Positions 26,449-33,987 of a stretch of DNA of 61,198 nucleotides are shown here, piece by piece; position 1 is the first letter of the stretch; each line of letters opens with the position of its first letter. The translations under genes were made by a program, and so were the position numbers. Source of the stretch: Gemmatimonadota bacterium (lineage in GTDB: Bacteria; Gemmatimonadota; Gemmatimonadetes; Longimicrobiales; Longimicrobiaceae); contig JAQBQD010000155.1 of NCBI GenBank assembly GCA_028287185.1, positions 97,609 through 158,806 on the forward strand, read 5' to 3'. The notes below the pieces were generated by a model. The model saw nothing but the letters and a program-made list of their open reading frames with translations. It was not told the DNA's origin and did not search any database.

Positions 26449-27560
26449 GCGTCCTCCGGCGGGAACGCGGCGGCGGAGGTGCCGTCCGTGGGGAGGATGC
26501 GAACCTCCTCGCCGGCGGCGGCGTCCGCGGGGCCGCCCTGCACCAGCACCTCGCCCGCGGCCGTCTGGACGCGGTAGAACGACGCCGCTCCGGCGAAGCG
26601 CCGGTCGATCACCCGTCCACCAAGGCCGGCGCCGGCCGCCTCGTCGTCCGCGGCCCCCCCGCCGAAGCGCAGGCCCTCGGGGCGCAGCATCAGCCGCACG
26701 TCCGTTCCCGCGGCCGAATCCACCAAAGCCGTCGTGTCGGCCGAGGCTCCCGGGTCGGCGGAGCCCGACGGGCGAGCGCGCCAGCGGGTGCCGCCGGGCA
26801 GCTCGCACACCAGCTCGCCGCCGTCCATCCCCAGCACCTTTGCCGGAAGGAAGTTGGCGCGGCCCAGGAAGCCGGCGACGAACGCGTTCGATGGAGACGA
26901 GTACAGCTCCTCCGGCGTTCCCGCCTGCTGCAGCCGTCCCCGGCTCAGCACGCCGATGCGATCGGAGAGGGCGAACGCCTCCTCCTGGTCGTGGGTGACG
27001 AAGACGGCGGTCATCCCCAGGCGCTTGAGCAGGGTGCGCAGCTCGTCGCGGGTGCGCTCGCGCAGGGCGGCGTCCAGGTTGGAGAGCGGCTCGTCCAGCA
27101 GCAGCACGGGAGGCTCGGGCGCCAGCGCGCGGGCCAGGGCCACGCGCTGCTGCTGGCCCCCGGAAAGCGCCTGCACCCTGCGGTCCGCGTAGCCCGCGAG
27201 CTCGACGAGATTCAGCGCTCGCTCGGCCGCGGCCGCCGCGTCCGCGCCCCGGTCGCCGCGGGAGCGGAGTCCGAACTCCACGTTCTGGCGCACGTCCAGG
27301 TGCGGGAACAGGGCGTAGCTCTGGAACACCATCCCCATGCCGCGCTTCTGCGGGGTGAGCGCGGTGACGTCGCGGCCCTCCAGCAGGATGCGGCCCTCGG
27401 TGGGTGCCTCGAAGCCCGCGATCATGCGCAGCGTCGTGGTCTTTCCGCACCCGCTGGGGCCCAGCAGCGTCACGATCTCGCCCCGGTCCACCCGCAGCGA
27501 CAGGCCGTCCACGGCCACGGTTCCGCCGAAGCGGCGAGACAGGTTCTCCAGCGTCAGCAT
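26445..27560 (-). CDS. ABC transporter ATP-binding protein (FbpC/PotA-type)
   Basis: A 371-aa ATPase with Walker A GPSGCGKTTT, Q-loop MVFQSYALFPHL, signature LSGGQQQRVALARAL, Walker B VLLLDEPLSNLD and switch VTHDQEEAF. A C-terminal TOBE-like regulatory region begins near residue 240 (GFLGRANFLPAKVLG). It powers import by the adjacent fused permease, with which it overlaps (GTGA). The PQKRGMGMVFQ sequence and TOBE region fit the iron/polyamine/phosphonate subgroup. Confidence 0.92.
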   Translation of the reverse strand: MLTLENLSRRFGGTVAVDGLSLRVDRGEIVTLLGPSGCGKTTTLRMIAGFEAPTEGRILLEGRDVTALTPQKRGMGMVFQSYALFPHLDVRQNVEFGLRSRGDRGADAAAAAERALNLVELAGYADRRVQALSGGQQQRVALARALAPEPPVLLLDEPLSNLDAALRERTRDELRTLLKRLGMTAVFVTHDQEEAFALSDRIGVLSRGRLQQAGTPEELYSSPSNAFVAGFLGRANFLPAKVLGMDGGELVCELPGGTRWRARPSGSADPGASADTTALVDSAAGTDVRLMLRPEGLRFGGGAADDEAAGAGLGGRVIDRRFAGAASFYRVQTAAGEVLVQGGPADAAAGEEVRILPTDGTSAAAFPPEDA

Positions 27561-27590
27561 CGGTCGGGTCCCGTTCGGGCAGAAACGCGG

Positions 27591-27621
27591 CGCGCGCCGG
27601 AGCGGGGGGCTCCGGCGCGCG
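27591..27621 (-). promoter_or_regulatory. intercistronic hairpin after the binding-protein gene
   Basis: A perfect 12-bp stem (27591-27602 with 27610-27621) and a 7-nt loop lie in the 91-base gap between the binding-protein and ATPase genes. Such structures in ABC operons stabilise the upstream message or attenuate readthrough, giving an excess of binding protein. No U tract follows. Confidence 0.55.
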
Positions 27622-27651
27622 GCCGCGGGGCGTGGAAGGCGGCCGGCAAGC

Positions 27652-28689
27652 TCAGCGCCGCCCGCGGACGTTGGTGTCCCAGTAGCGCATCCACCCCGGC
27701 GACTCCTTCTCGAAGCGGCGCCAGTCCATGGGCTCGGCCTTGAGCGCCTGCTTGGCGCGGCGCAGGGGCTCGGGCAGGGCGCTGTCGGGCACGTCCGTGC
27801 GCGCCGGCAGGCGGAACGAGGTGCGGGCGGCCGCCGTCACCTGCGGGGCCGATCCCGCCCACTCCACGAAGGCGCGCGCCAGCTCGGGGTGCTGGGCGCC
27901 CTTCACCACGCCGATGGCGTCCACCAGCACGGGGGTGCCGCTGCGGGGCAGCACGTAGGCGATGGGCAGGTCAGTGTGCGAGCGCAGCTCCTCCAGGTCG
28001 GGCAGGTCCCACAGCGTCACCAGGCCCTCCTCGCGCGCCAGCTTCTGGTAGAGCAGGGTGGGGTTCAGCACGTACTCCTTGGTCTGGCCGTCCAGCCGCC
28101 GCAGCCAACGCCACCCCTGCGCCGTGTCGCCCGTCTGCCGGAGCGAGCGCAGCACGGCCATCCCGAAGATGGTGCGCATGGTGCCGCTGGCCATGGGGTC
28201 GCGGATCAGCACCTTCCCCTTCCAGCGCGGGTCCAGCACGTCGTCCCAGTCGGCCGGCACCTGCGCGCCCGTCACCCGCTTGCTGTTGTAGGCGATGACC
28301 TCGGGCGTGAGGTAGGTGCCGTGCCAGTAGCCCGCGGGGTCGCGAGCCTCGGCCGGCACCGCCGTGGCCCAGGTGGGGACGAAGCGCTCCAGCAGCGAGT
28401 CCGCCGCGCCCTGCGCGAAGGTGTAGGCCGGCGCCCCGAACCACACGTCCGCCTGCGGGTTCGCCTTCTCCGAGCGCAGCCGGTCCAGGATCTCCTGTGA
28501 TCCCATGTCCACGAACTGCAGGTCCACGCCGGGGTTGGCGCGCTCGTAGGCGGCCTCGAAGGCCTTCAGCATGTCCCGCCCGTGGGGCGAGTACACCGTC
28601 AGCACCTGGCGGCCGTCGCCCCCGCCGCAGGCGGCGAGCAGGGCCAGCAGGGCGGGGACGGCGAGGGTGCGGGGCCGGGCTGTGCGCAT
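27652..28689 (-). CDS. extracellular solute-binding lipoprotein (FbpA-type)
   Basis: A 345-aa lipoprotein. The start at ATG 28689 gives a signal ending in lipobox LLAAC followed by a Gly-rich linker. The mature part is a class-II periplasmic binding protein: VLTVYSPHGRDMLKAFEAAY, ADVWFGAPAYTFAQGAADSL, KVLIRDPMASGTMRTIFGMA and GVVKGAQHPELARAFVEWAG. These features fit the Fe(III)/phosphonate/thiamine binding group. The double tyrosine typical of ferric-iron ligands is not obvious, so the ligand is uncertain. It is the first gene of the importer operon. Confidence 0.86.
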   Translation of the reverse strand: MRTARPRTLAVPALLALLAACGGGDGRQVLTVYSPHGRDMLKAFEAAYERANPGVDLQFVDMGSQEILDRLRSEKANPQADVWFGAPAYTFAQGAADSLLERFVPTWATAVPAEARDPAGYWHGTYLTPEVIAYNSKRVTGAQVPADWDDVLDPRWKGKVLIRDPMASGTMRTIFGMAVLRSLRQTGDTAQGWRWLRRLDGQTKEYVLNPTLLYQKLAREEGLVTLWDLPDLEELRSHTDLPIAYVLPRSGTPVLVDAIGVVKGAQHPELARAFVEWAGSAPQVTAAARTSFRLPARTDVPDSALPEPLRRAKQALKAEPMDWRRFEKESPGWMRYWDTNVRGRR

Positions 28690-29287
28690 CTGGGGCTCGC
28701 TGGGGCCCGCGTGGGCGGGCGGGAGACGACTGGTCTGCGCGGAGCCGCGCGGGCCGGTGGGGAAAATCATCGCCGCGGGGGATGCGGGCAAGGGCGGCCG
28801 CTCCGCCTGGCCGCAACCGGCCGGTGCGGGACGCAGGGAAGGTCGTCCGGCGCGGAGCATCCCCTGCTTCGCCACGTCCGCGCAGACGCTTCGCCAATCC
28901 GCTCGTTTGATCCCTTCACGGTCGAAACGAACCACCCGACACACGGGGGAACGCAACCGGCCGCGGGCGCCATCGGAAGGGGACGAAGCGCGCTCTGCGC
29001 TGACGAGATGCAATGTGACGTGGCAAGGCGTCATATATCGCATATGCACCGTCATAACATCCGATATCATGCACAACATCACATCCTCTGTCTAGTCTAT
29101 AAACCGTATGTTGTCAGCAACTTGTCCGGATTCCACCGGCTTTCATCCAACTTAGAGTTTGCCTCCATTCCGTGACTTGCACGCAACTACATGCTATCGC
29201 ACATATTTAGAAAATTCAAAATTGGCGGTTGGAAGATATTCTTGCCCAGTGTGTGATTCTGTCTGATTCGGGCGCTGTAAAAGAAGC
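28690..29287. other. intergenic region, half AT-rich, upstream of the lanthipeptide operon
   Basis: About 600 bases between divergent operons. Up to about 28990 it is GC-rich. From about 29010 to 29290 it is conspicuously AT-rich, with short inverted repeats such as TGACG at 29016 and CGTCA at 29029. No convincing gene is seen. It may hold operators for the lanthipeptide promoter or be a relic of acquired DNA. Confidence 0.5.
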
Positions 29288-29317
29288 TTGACACGTATGG
29301 ACGATCTGCAATAGTAT
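29288..29317 (+). promoter_or_regulatory. promoter of the lanthipeptide-type operon
   Basis: A perfect -35 TTGACA, an 18-bp spacer and -10 TAGTAT, 42 bases upstream of the first precursor start. It is one of the best promoter matches in the window. Confidence 0.7.
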
Positions 29318-29358
29318 GCACTTCCCGACAGGAAACCACCCACGCAAGGAGCCCTACC

Positions 29359-29535
29359 ATGCAAAGCATCGACATCGCCCGCGCCCGGGCCAACGAGATC
29401 GTGTCGCAGCTCAGCGCCGATCCGTCCCGCCGCGACTTCGGAGGCGAGCAGGTGGACGACGTGGGATCCAGCGCGCTCGCCGGCTGCACCGTCACCTGCC
29501 GCTGGACCTGCTCCTGGACCTCGATCGCCGAGTAG
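29359..29535 (+). CDS. lanthipeptide-type precursor peptide A1
   Basis: A 58-aa peptide with a strong ribosome site (AAGGAG, 7 bases before ATG). The leader contains IARARANEIVSQLSADPS. The C-terminal core is AGCTVTCRWTCSWTSIAE: three Cys (43, 47, 51) interleaved with Thr and Ser, the layout needed for (methyl)lanthionine rings, plus two Trp. No double-glycine cleavage site is evident. It lies first in the operon, upstream of the synthetase, and shares its leader motif and a C-x-W-T core motif with A2. Leaders of class III (LxLQ type) look different. Confidence 0.8.
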   Translation: MQSIDIARARANEIVSQLSADPSRRDFGGEQVDDVGSSALAGCTVTCRWTCSWTSIAE

Positions 29536-29779
29536 CCGGGAGCGCAGCTGCAGTCGTAGGGAAGGAGCGCGGCGGAGGGAGGCCCGGCCGGTTCGATGAT
29601 GCCGTCCACCTCACACTGTCGGGAACTCCGGCAGGTCGGGCCGGTGCCCTCCGGGGCAGCCCACCGGCGCCCCTCGCCGCCGCGCTCCGCGGTTTCGCAG
29701 CACGCAGCTCCCACGCCCCGGTTCGAGCCGGAGACGCGGTTTCCGCCGGAACCAGACCACCCCATCGCACACACCCCAG

Positions 29780-29977
29780 ATGACGATCCCGTCCACCGCC
29801 TTCCTGCAGCAGGCCCGCGACCGCGCCGACGGGCTGCTGCGCGACCCGTCCTTTCCCCGCGTGCCGGGCCTGACCGCCGCGGCGGTGATGCTGCCCGAAA
29901 CCGGCACCTCCGGCGGCGCCTGCGCCCGGTCCTGCACCTGGACGGGCACGTTCGGCACGGCCACCAACCCGGTCTGA
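29780..29977 (+). CDS. lanthipeptide-type precursor peptide A2
   Basis: A 65-aa peptide ending eight bases before the synthetase start. The leader FLQQARDRADGLLRDPS aligns with that of A1 (A-R-x-R-A-x-x-hydrophobic pair, then DPS). The core ACARSCTWTGTFGTATNPV has two Cys (48, 52) and several Thr/Ser, with the shared C-x-W-T motif. The ribosome site is poor, so expression may be lower or coupled. The 244 bases between A1 and A2 contain no further convincing precursor. Confidence 0.72.
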   Translation: MTIPSTAFLQQARDRADGLLRDPSFPRVPGLTAAAVMLPETGTSGGACARSCTWTGTFGTATNPV

Positions 29978-29985
29978 GCGCCCCC

Positions 29986-32769
29986 GTGACGCACCTGGAG
30001 ATGGACGGATGCGCCGCCGTGGCCGTGCTGGCCGCTCCCGCCGCCGCGGGGCCCGAGGACGCCATCGCCGCGGCTCTGGACGAGCTCCGCGTCCACGCCG
30101 ACGTTCGCGTGGGCTGGGAAGCGAAGCCCACGCACGAAGGCGAGTGGATCTACTTCCAGCCCCGCGGAGCCGTCCTTCCCCCGCAGGGCTGGAAGCTGCA
30201 CGTGGCCGCCACCATCCTGACGGCGCCCGGGACGCTGCGCCGCATCGGTCCCGTGCTGCTGGCGCACGGCGTCGCCTGGAAGGCGGCCGCCTCGTGGCGC
30301 TTCCTGGTGGACCTGAACGACGGCAACGGCGGGCTGAGCCAGGTGGGCAAGTTCGTCACGGTGTACCCGCGCAACGACGAGGAAGCCGTGCGCGTGGCGG
30401 TGGCGCTGGACCAGGCCACCCGCGGCCTGCACGGCCCGCCCATCCCCTCGGACCGACGGCTGAACGCGGGCAGCGTGGTCTGGTACCGCTACGGCGGCTT
30501 CGACGGGCGGATGCTGCAGAACCGGCTGGGCGAGGTGCAGCCCGCCATCACCGGCGGCGCGGGCGAGCTGGTGGCCGACCGCCGCGGCGGGACGTTCGAG
30601 GCCCCCGCCTGGGCGGCGGACCCCTTCGAGGCCGCGGGCGTCGCGGGCGGGCTTCCGGAAGAACCGGGCGGGCTGGTGGGCGGGCGCTACCTGCCCGTCG
30701 CCCGCCTGTCCCAGACGGCGCGCGGCACGGTGCTGCTGGGGGTGGATACGGAACGGCCGCGCCGCTGCATCCTGAAGTCGGCCTGGCGCCATGCGCTGGT
30801 GGACCGCCACGGCTACGACGCCTGCGACCGGCTGCGCCACGAGGCGGCGATCCTCCGGCGCATGTCCCCGGACCCGCGCTTCCCCGCCGTCTTCGACCTG
30901 CTGGAGACGCCGGACGGGGCCACGATGGTGCTGGAGGACATGGACGGGCGAACGCTGGAGACAGCGGTCCGCGAGCTTTCGATCAACGGCCGCCGCCCGG
31001 CCGCGGACGACGTGCTGCGCTGGGGCCGGGACGTGGCGCTGGCGTGCGGGGCGCTGCACCGCGCCGGCATCGTGTTCCGCGACCTGAAGTCGTCCAACGT
31101 GATGCTCGACCCTGACGGCCGCGCCCGCCTCTTCGACCTGGAGCTTTCGCACGAGCTGTCCTCCGCGGAGCCGCCGCGGGGACGGGGCACCCGCGGATAC
31201 ATGTCGCCGCGGCAGGAGGCGGGCGAGCCGCCCGCGCCCGACGACGACGTGTACGCGCTGGGATGCCTGCTCTGGTTCCTGGCCACCGGCGTGGAGCCCG
31301 GCCGCGTCCCACGCTGGATCGAGCGGGTGGTCGAGCTGGTTCCCCTGCTGAACTCGGCCGCGCCCGCCGGATTCGCGTCCTTCATCTCCCGCTGCCTGGA
31401 AGTGGACCCCGCGCTCCGGCCCGCCTCCATGCAGGCCGCGGCGGACGAGCTGGAGGCGCTCCGTGGGCGCCCGCGCGCCCCGATTCCTCCGCCCGCGGCG
31501 CCGACCGGCGCCGACCGCGAACGCTGGCGCGGGCTGGCCCGCCGCGTGGGGGACTCGCTCTGTGCGCTGGCGGAGACGTCGCCCGACGGCGTGGGGCTGG
31601 TGTGGCGCAGCCGCGAGGGGGTGGGCAAGCGCTCGTTCCACCACGACGTGAACACGGGAACGGCGGGCATCGTGCTGGCGCTCACCGAGATCGCGCCGGC
31701 GACGGGCGACCCGCGCCACCTGCGGGCGCTGCGCGGCGGGGCAAGCTGGCTCGCGCACGGCCGCCGTCCGGTGGGGCTGGCGGGCCTGTACGTGGGCGAG
31801 GCCGGCGTGGGCGCCGCGCTGCTCCGTGCCGGCCTGGTGCTGGACGACCCGGAGCTGCTGGAGGCGGCCGTCGAGCGCAGCCTGCGCGTGGCGGCCGAGC
31901 CGCTGGCCTCGCCGGACCTGTTCAACGGCGCCGCCGGCCGCCTGCGCTTTCACCTGGCGGTGTGGGACGCGCTGGGCGGCGATGCGCACCTGCGCGCCGC
32001 GCTGGCCGCGGGAGAGTGGCTGCTGGCGTGCGCAGGCGACGCGGAGGGCGGCGGCACCTGGTGGACGATGCCCGAGGGCTACGGCAGCCTGAGCGGCACC
32101 GTCGCCCCCGGCTACGCCCACGGCGCCGCCGGCATCGCGGACGTGCTGCTGGACCTGCACGGGGCGACTGGCGACGAGCGCTTCGCGGATGCGGCGCGGG
32201 GCGCGGCCGAGTGGCTGGAGCGCATCGCGTTCCCCGTGCTGGATGACGACTCGGGGCTGGACTGGCCGGCGGAACTGGGTGGCGAGGGGCGCATCGGGCC
32301 CTTCTGGTGCCACGGCTCGGCGGGCGTCGCGCGCTTCCTGCTGCATGCTGCGCGGCTGGAGCTCACGCCGGGCGCGGCGGAGACGGGTGTCCGCGCCGCG
32401 CGAGCGGCGGGCCGCGGGGCGCGCTGGTCGGCCGTGAGCCTATGCCACGGCATCCCCGGCAGCCTGGACGTGCTGGTGGATGCCTGGCAGGCCACCGGTG
32501 ACCCCGCGTGGCTGGCGGAGGGGCGCGGACTGGCCCAGTTGCTGGAGGCGCTTTCGATGGAGGTGGATGGCAACCTGGTGTGGCCATACGACTCGCCCCG
32601 CACCTACACGCCCGACCTGATGGTGGGCTTCTCGGGCGTCGCCGTGGCGCTGCTGCGCCTGGCGGACGCGGACACCCGCGCGCCGTTGCTGTCGCGCCAC
32701 GGCCTGGTGCTCGCCGCACCCGGCACCGACCCCGCCCACCGCCGCGCCGCCCATGTCCAGCCTGTCTGA
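29986..32769 (+). CDS. lanthionine synthetase with lyase, kinase and zinc-cyclase domains (LanL-like)
   Basis: A 927-aa enzyme (GTG start; ATG 30001 possible). An N-terminal phospho-Ser/Thr lyase region (1-215) holds GWKLHVAAT and VVWYRYGGFDGRML. A Ser/Thr kinase domain (about 230-500) has CILKSAW (ATP Lys), VFRDLKSSNVML (catalytic Asp; HRD is FRD) and LFDLELS in place of DFG. A C-terminal LanC-like cyclase (about 520-925) keeps the zinc ligands Cys775 (WCHGSAG) and Cys820-His821 (SLCHGIPG). Kinase plus lyase plus zinc-bearing cyclase defines class IV (LanL); class III enzymes lack these ligands. It would phosphorylate, eliminate and cyclise Ser/Thr and Cys of A1 and A2. It overlaps the next gene by 17 bases. 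Confidence 0.88.
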   Translation: MTHLEMDGCAAVAVLAAPAAAGPEDAIAAALDELRVHADVRVGWEAKPTHEGEWIYFQPRGAVLPPQGWKLHVAATILTAPGTLRRIGPVLLAHGVAWKAAASWRFLVDLNDGNGGLSQVGKFVTVYPRNDEEAVRVAVALDQATRGLHGPPIPSDRRLNAGSVVWYRYGGFDGRMLQNRLGEVQPAITGGAGELVADRRGGTFEAPAWAADPFEAAGVAGGLPEEPGGLVGGRYLPVARLSQTARGTVLLGVDTERPRRCILKSAWRHALVDRHGYDACDRLRHEAAILRRMSPDPRFPAVFDLLETPDGATMVLEDMDGRTLETAVRELSINGRRPAADDVLRWGRDVALACGALHRAGIVFRDLKSSNVMLDPDGRARLFDLELSHELSSAEPPRGRGTRGYMSPRQEAGEPPAPDDDVYALGCLLWFLATGVEPGRVPRWIERVVELVPLLNSAAPAGFASFISRCLEVDPALRPASMQAAADELEALRGRPRAPIPPPAAPTGADRERWRGLARRVGDSLCALAETSPDGVGLVWRSREGVGKRSFHHDVNTGTAGIVLALTEIAPATGDPRHLRALRGGASWLAHGRRPVGLAGLYVGEAGVGAALLRAGLVLDDPELLEAAVERSLRVAAEPLASPDLFNGAAGRLRFHLAVWDALGGDAHLRAALAAGEWLLACAGDAEGGGTWWTMPEGYGSLSGTVAPGYAHGAAGIADVLLDLHGATGDERFADAARGAAEWLERIAFPVLDDDSGLDWPAELGGEGRIGPFWCHGSAGVARFLLHAARLELTPGAAETGVRAARAAGRGARWSAVSLCHGIPGSLDVLVDAWQATGDPAWLAEGRGLAQLLEALSMEVDGNLVWPYDSPRTYTPDLMVGFSGVAVALLRLADADTRAPLLSRHGLVLAAPGTDPAHRRAAHVQPV

Positions 32770-33838
32770 CCTTCTGGCCGCGGCGGCCGGCCACCTTCCT
32801 CCCCATCTCGTGCCCGCGCCGGCGCTGGAGCGGGCGCAGCGGGTTCTGCGGACGCAGTCGACCGCCGTGCCCGCGGTGGTGTGCCTGGAGTGCCGCCTGG
32901 GCGACGATTCGCGCGTGGACCCCAGCTTCGGCGTGCCGCCCGGGCGGTTGGGGGACTTCGCTGGCCCGGAGGTGGCGGCCCGGTCGCCGGAGTGGGTCCG
33001 GGTCGCGGACCTGTGCGGCCGCGCCTCCCTGCCGGGCAGCGCGGTGCACGGGCGCATCGGCCCGCTCTGGCTGGAGTTCGACGACCCGGGCGAGGGCGAG
33101 GTACCCGACGTGCCGGTGCCGGGAATCCTGTTCAGCGTGGAGGAAGGCTTTCCCGCGCTGCACCGCTCCGACGCGGAGTGCGGGCTCGCCCTGCGCGAGG
33201 TGGTGCGTCCATTGGCGGACGAGGGATGGGAGCCGGGAACCGGGCAGGCGCTGCGCCGCGTGCTGCGCCTGGTTCCGGACGGGGCGCTGGTATCGGACCT
33301 GGGCATCTTCCTGTCCCGCGGCGCGGCCACCGTGCGGGTGTGCGTCGCGAATCTGACGCCGGATGCCACGGCCGGCTATCTGGCTGCGGTGGGATGGGAC
33401 GGCAACGGGGAGGATCTGACGGCGCTGCTGCGCGAAACCGCGGGCGCGGTGTCCGGCCGCTTCCGGGTGCCGCTGCTGCATCTGGACGTGGGTGCCGCCG
33501 TGTGCCCACGCCTGGGGCTGGAGTATCTGCTGGATCGCCAGGCCCAGGTGTCCGGCCCGCCCGCCGAGGCCGCCTTCCTGGACGATCTGATGCGCCGCGG
33601 CGTCTGCACGCGGGAGAAGCGGGCAGCGCTGGACCGGTGGCCGGGCTGGTCGCTGGCGTGCATCGGAGATGAGGAACGCGCCGTCCTTCGCCGCGTGAAC
33701 AGCATCAAGCTCATCCACCGGTCCGGCCAGCCACTGGAGGCCAAAGCGTACCTGATGGCGATCAACGCGTCCGTGCCCGTCGATGAGGTCCGGAGAAGTC
33801 TCGCTGCATCGAACGCTCCGGTCGGCACCACGGCCTGA
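32753..33838 (+). CDS. unrecognised protein coupled to the lanthionine synthetase
   Basis: A 361-aa soluble protein with no signal or membrane helix. I do not recognise the family. Visible segments are VVCLECRLGDDSRVDPSFGV near residue 42, LRLVPDGALVSDLGIFLSRG near 175, and a C-terminal block VNSIKLIHRSGQPLEAKAYL near 325 that looks strongly constrained. No protease, methyltransferase or oxidoreductase signature is seen. The ATG lies inside the 3' end of the synthetase gene, so it is translationally coupled, and a strong terminator follows. A tailoring, leader-removal or immunity role is likely from position only. Confidence 0.75.
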   Translation: MSSLSDLLAAAAGHLPPHLVPAPALERAQRVLRTQSTAVPAVVCLECRLGDDSRVDPSFGVPPGRLGDFAGPEVAARSPEWVRVADLCGRASLPGSAVHGRIGPLWLEFDDPGEGEVPDVPVPGILFSVEEGFPALHRSDAECGLALREVVRPLADEGWEPGTGQALRRVLRLVPDGALVSDLGIFLSRGAATVRVCVANLTPDATAGYLAAVGWDGNGEDLTALLRETAGAVSGRFRVPLLHLDVGAAVCPRLGLEYLLDRQAQVSGPPAEAAFLDDLMRRGVCTREKRAALDRWPGWSLACIGDEERAVLRRVNSIKLIHRSGQPLEAKAYLMAINASVPVDEVRRSLAASNAPVGTTA

Positions 33839-33858
33839 ACGCGGTTCGACCGCATCGA

Positions 33859-33905
33859 ACGAGAAGGGCCGCCGCACCCTGGAGTGCGGCGGCCCGTTCT
33901 CGTTT
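33859..33905 (+). terminator. strong terminator of the lanthipeptide operon
   Basis: A 12-bp GC stem (33866-33877 with 33884-33895) extends through a 1-nt bulge by seven more pairs and is followed by TTT. It starts 21 bases after the last gene of the operon. Confidence 0.8.
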
Positions 33906-33987
33906 CCAACCATCTTCAACTTCCTTCCGTCGATACCCCCGCGGATCCATGTCCGGCGACTGTCTCTGGAAACGGCCCGCGCCGAAC

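Noticed and set aside
29536..29779. A third lanthipeptide precursor between A1 and A2
   Set aside because: All frames were read. None gives a leader with the shared motif or a Cys/Ser/Thr-rich C-terminus, and there is no start with a ribosome site.
29187..30131. Minus-strand 314-codon frame opposite the precursors
   Set aside because: Opposite strand of well-supported small genes and promoter. Its translation has no family features and would start inside the synthetase.
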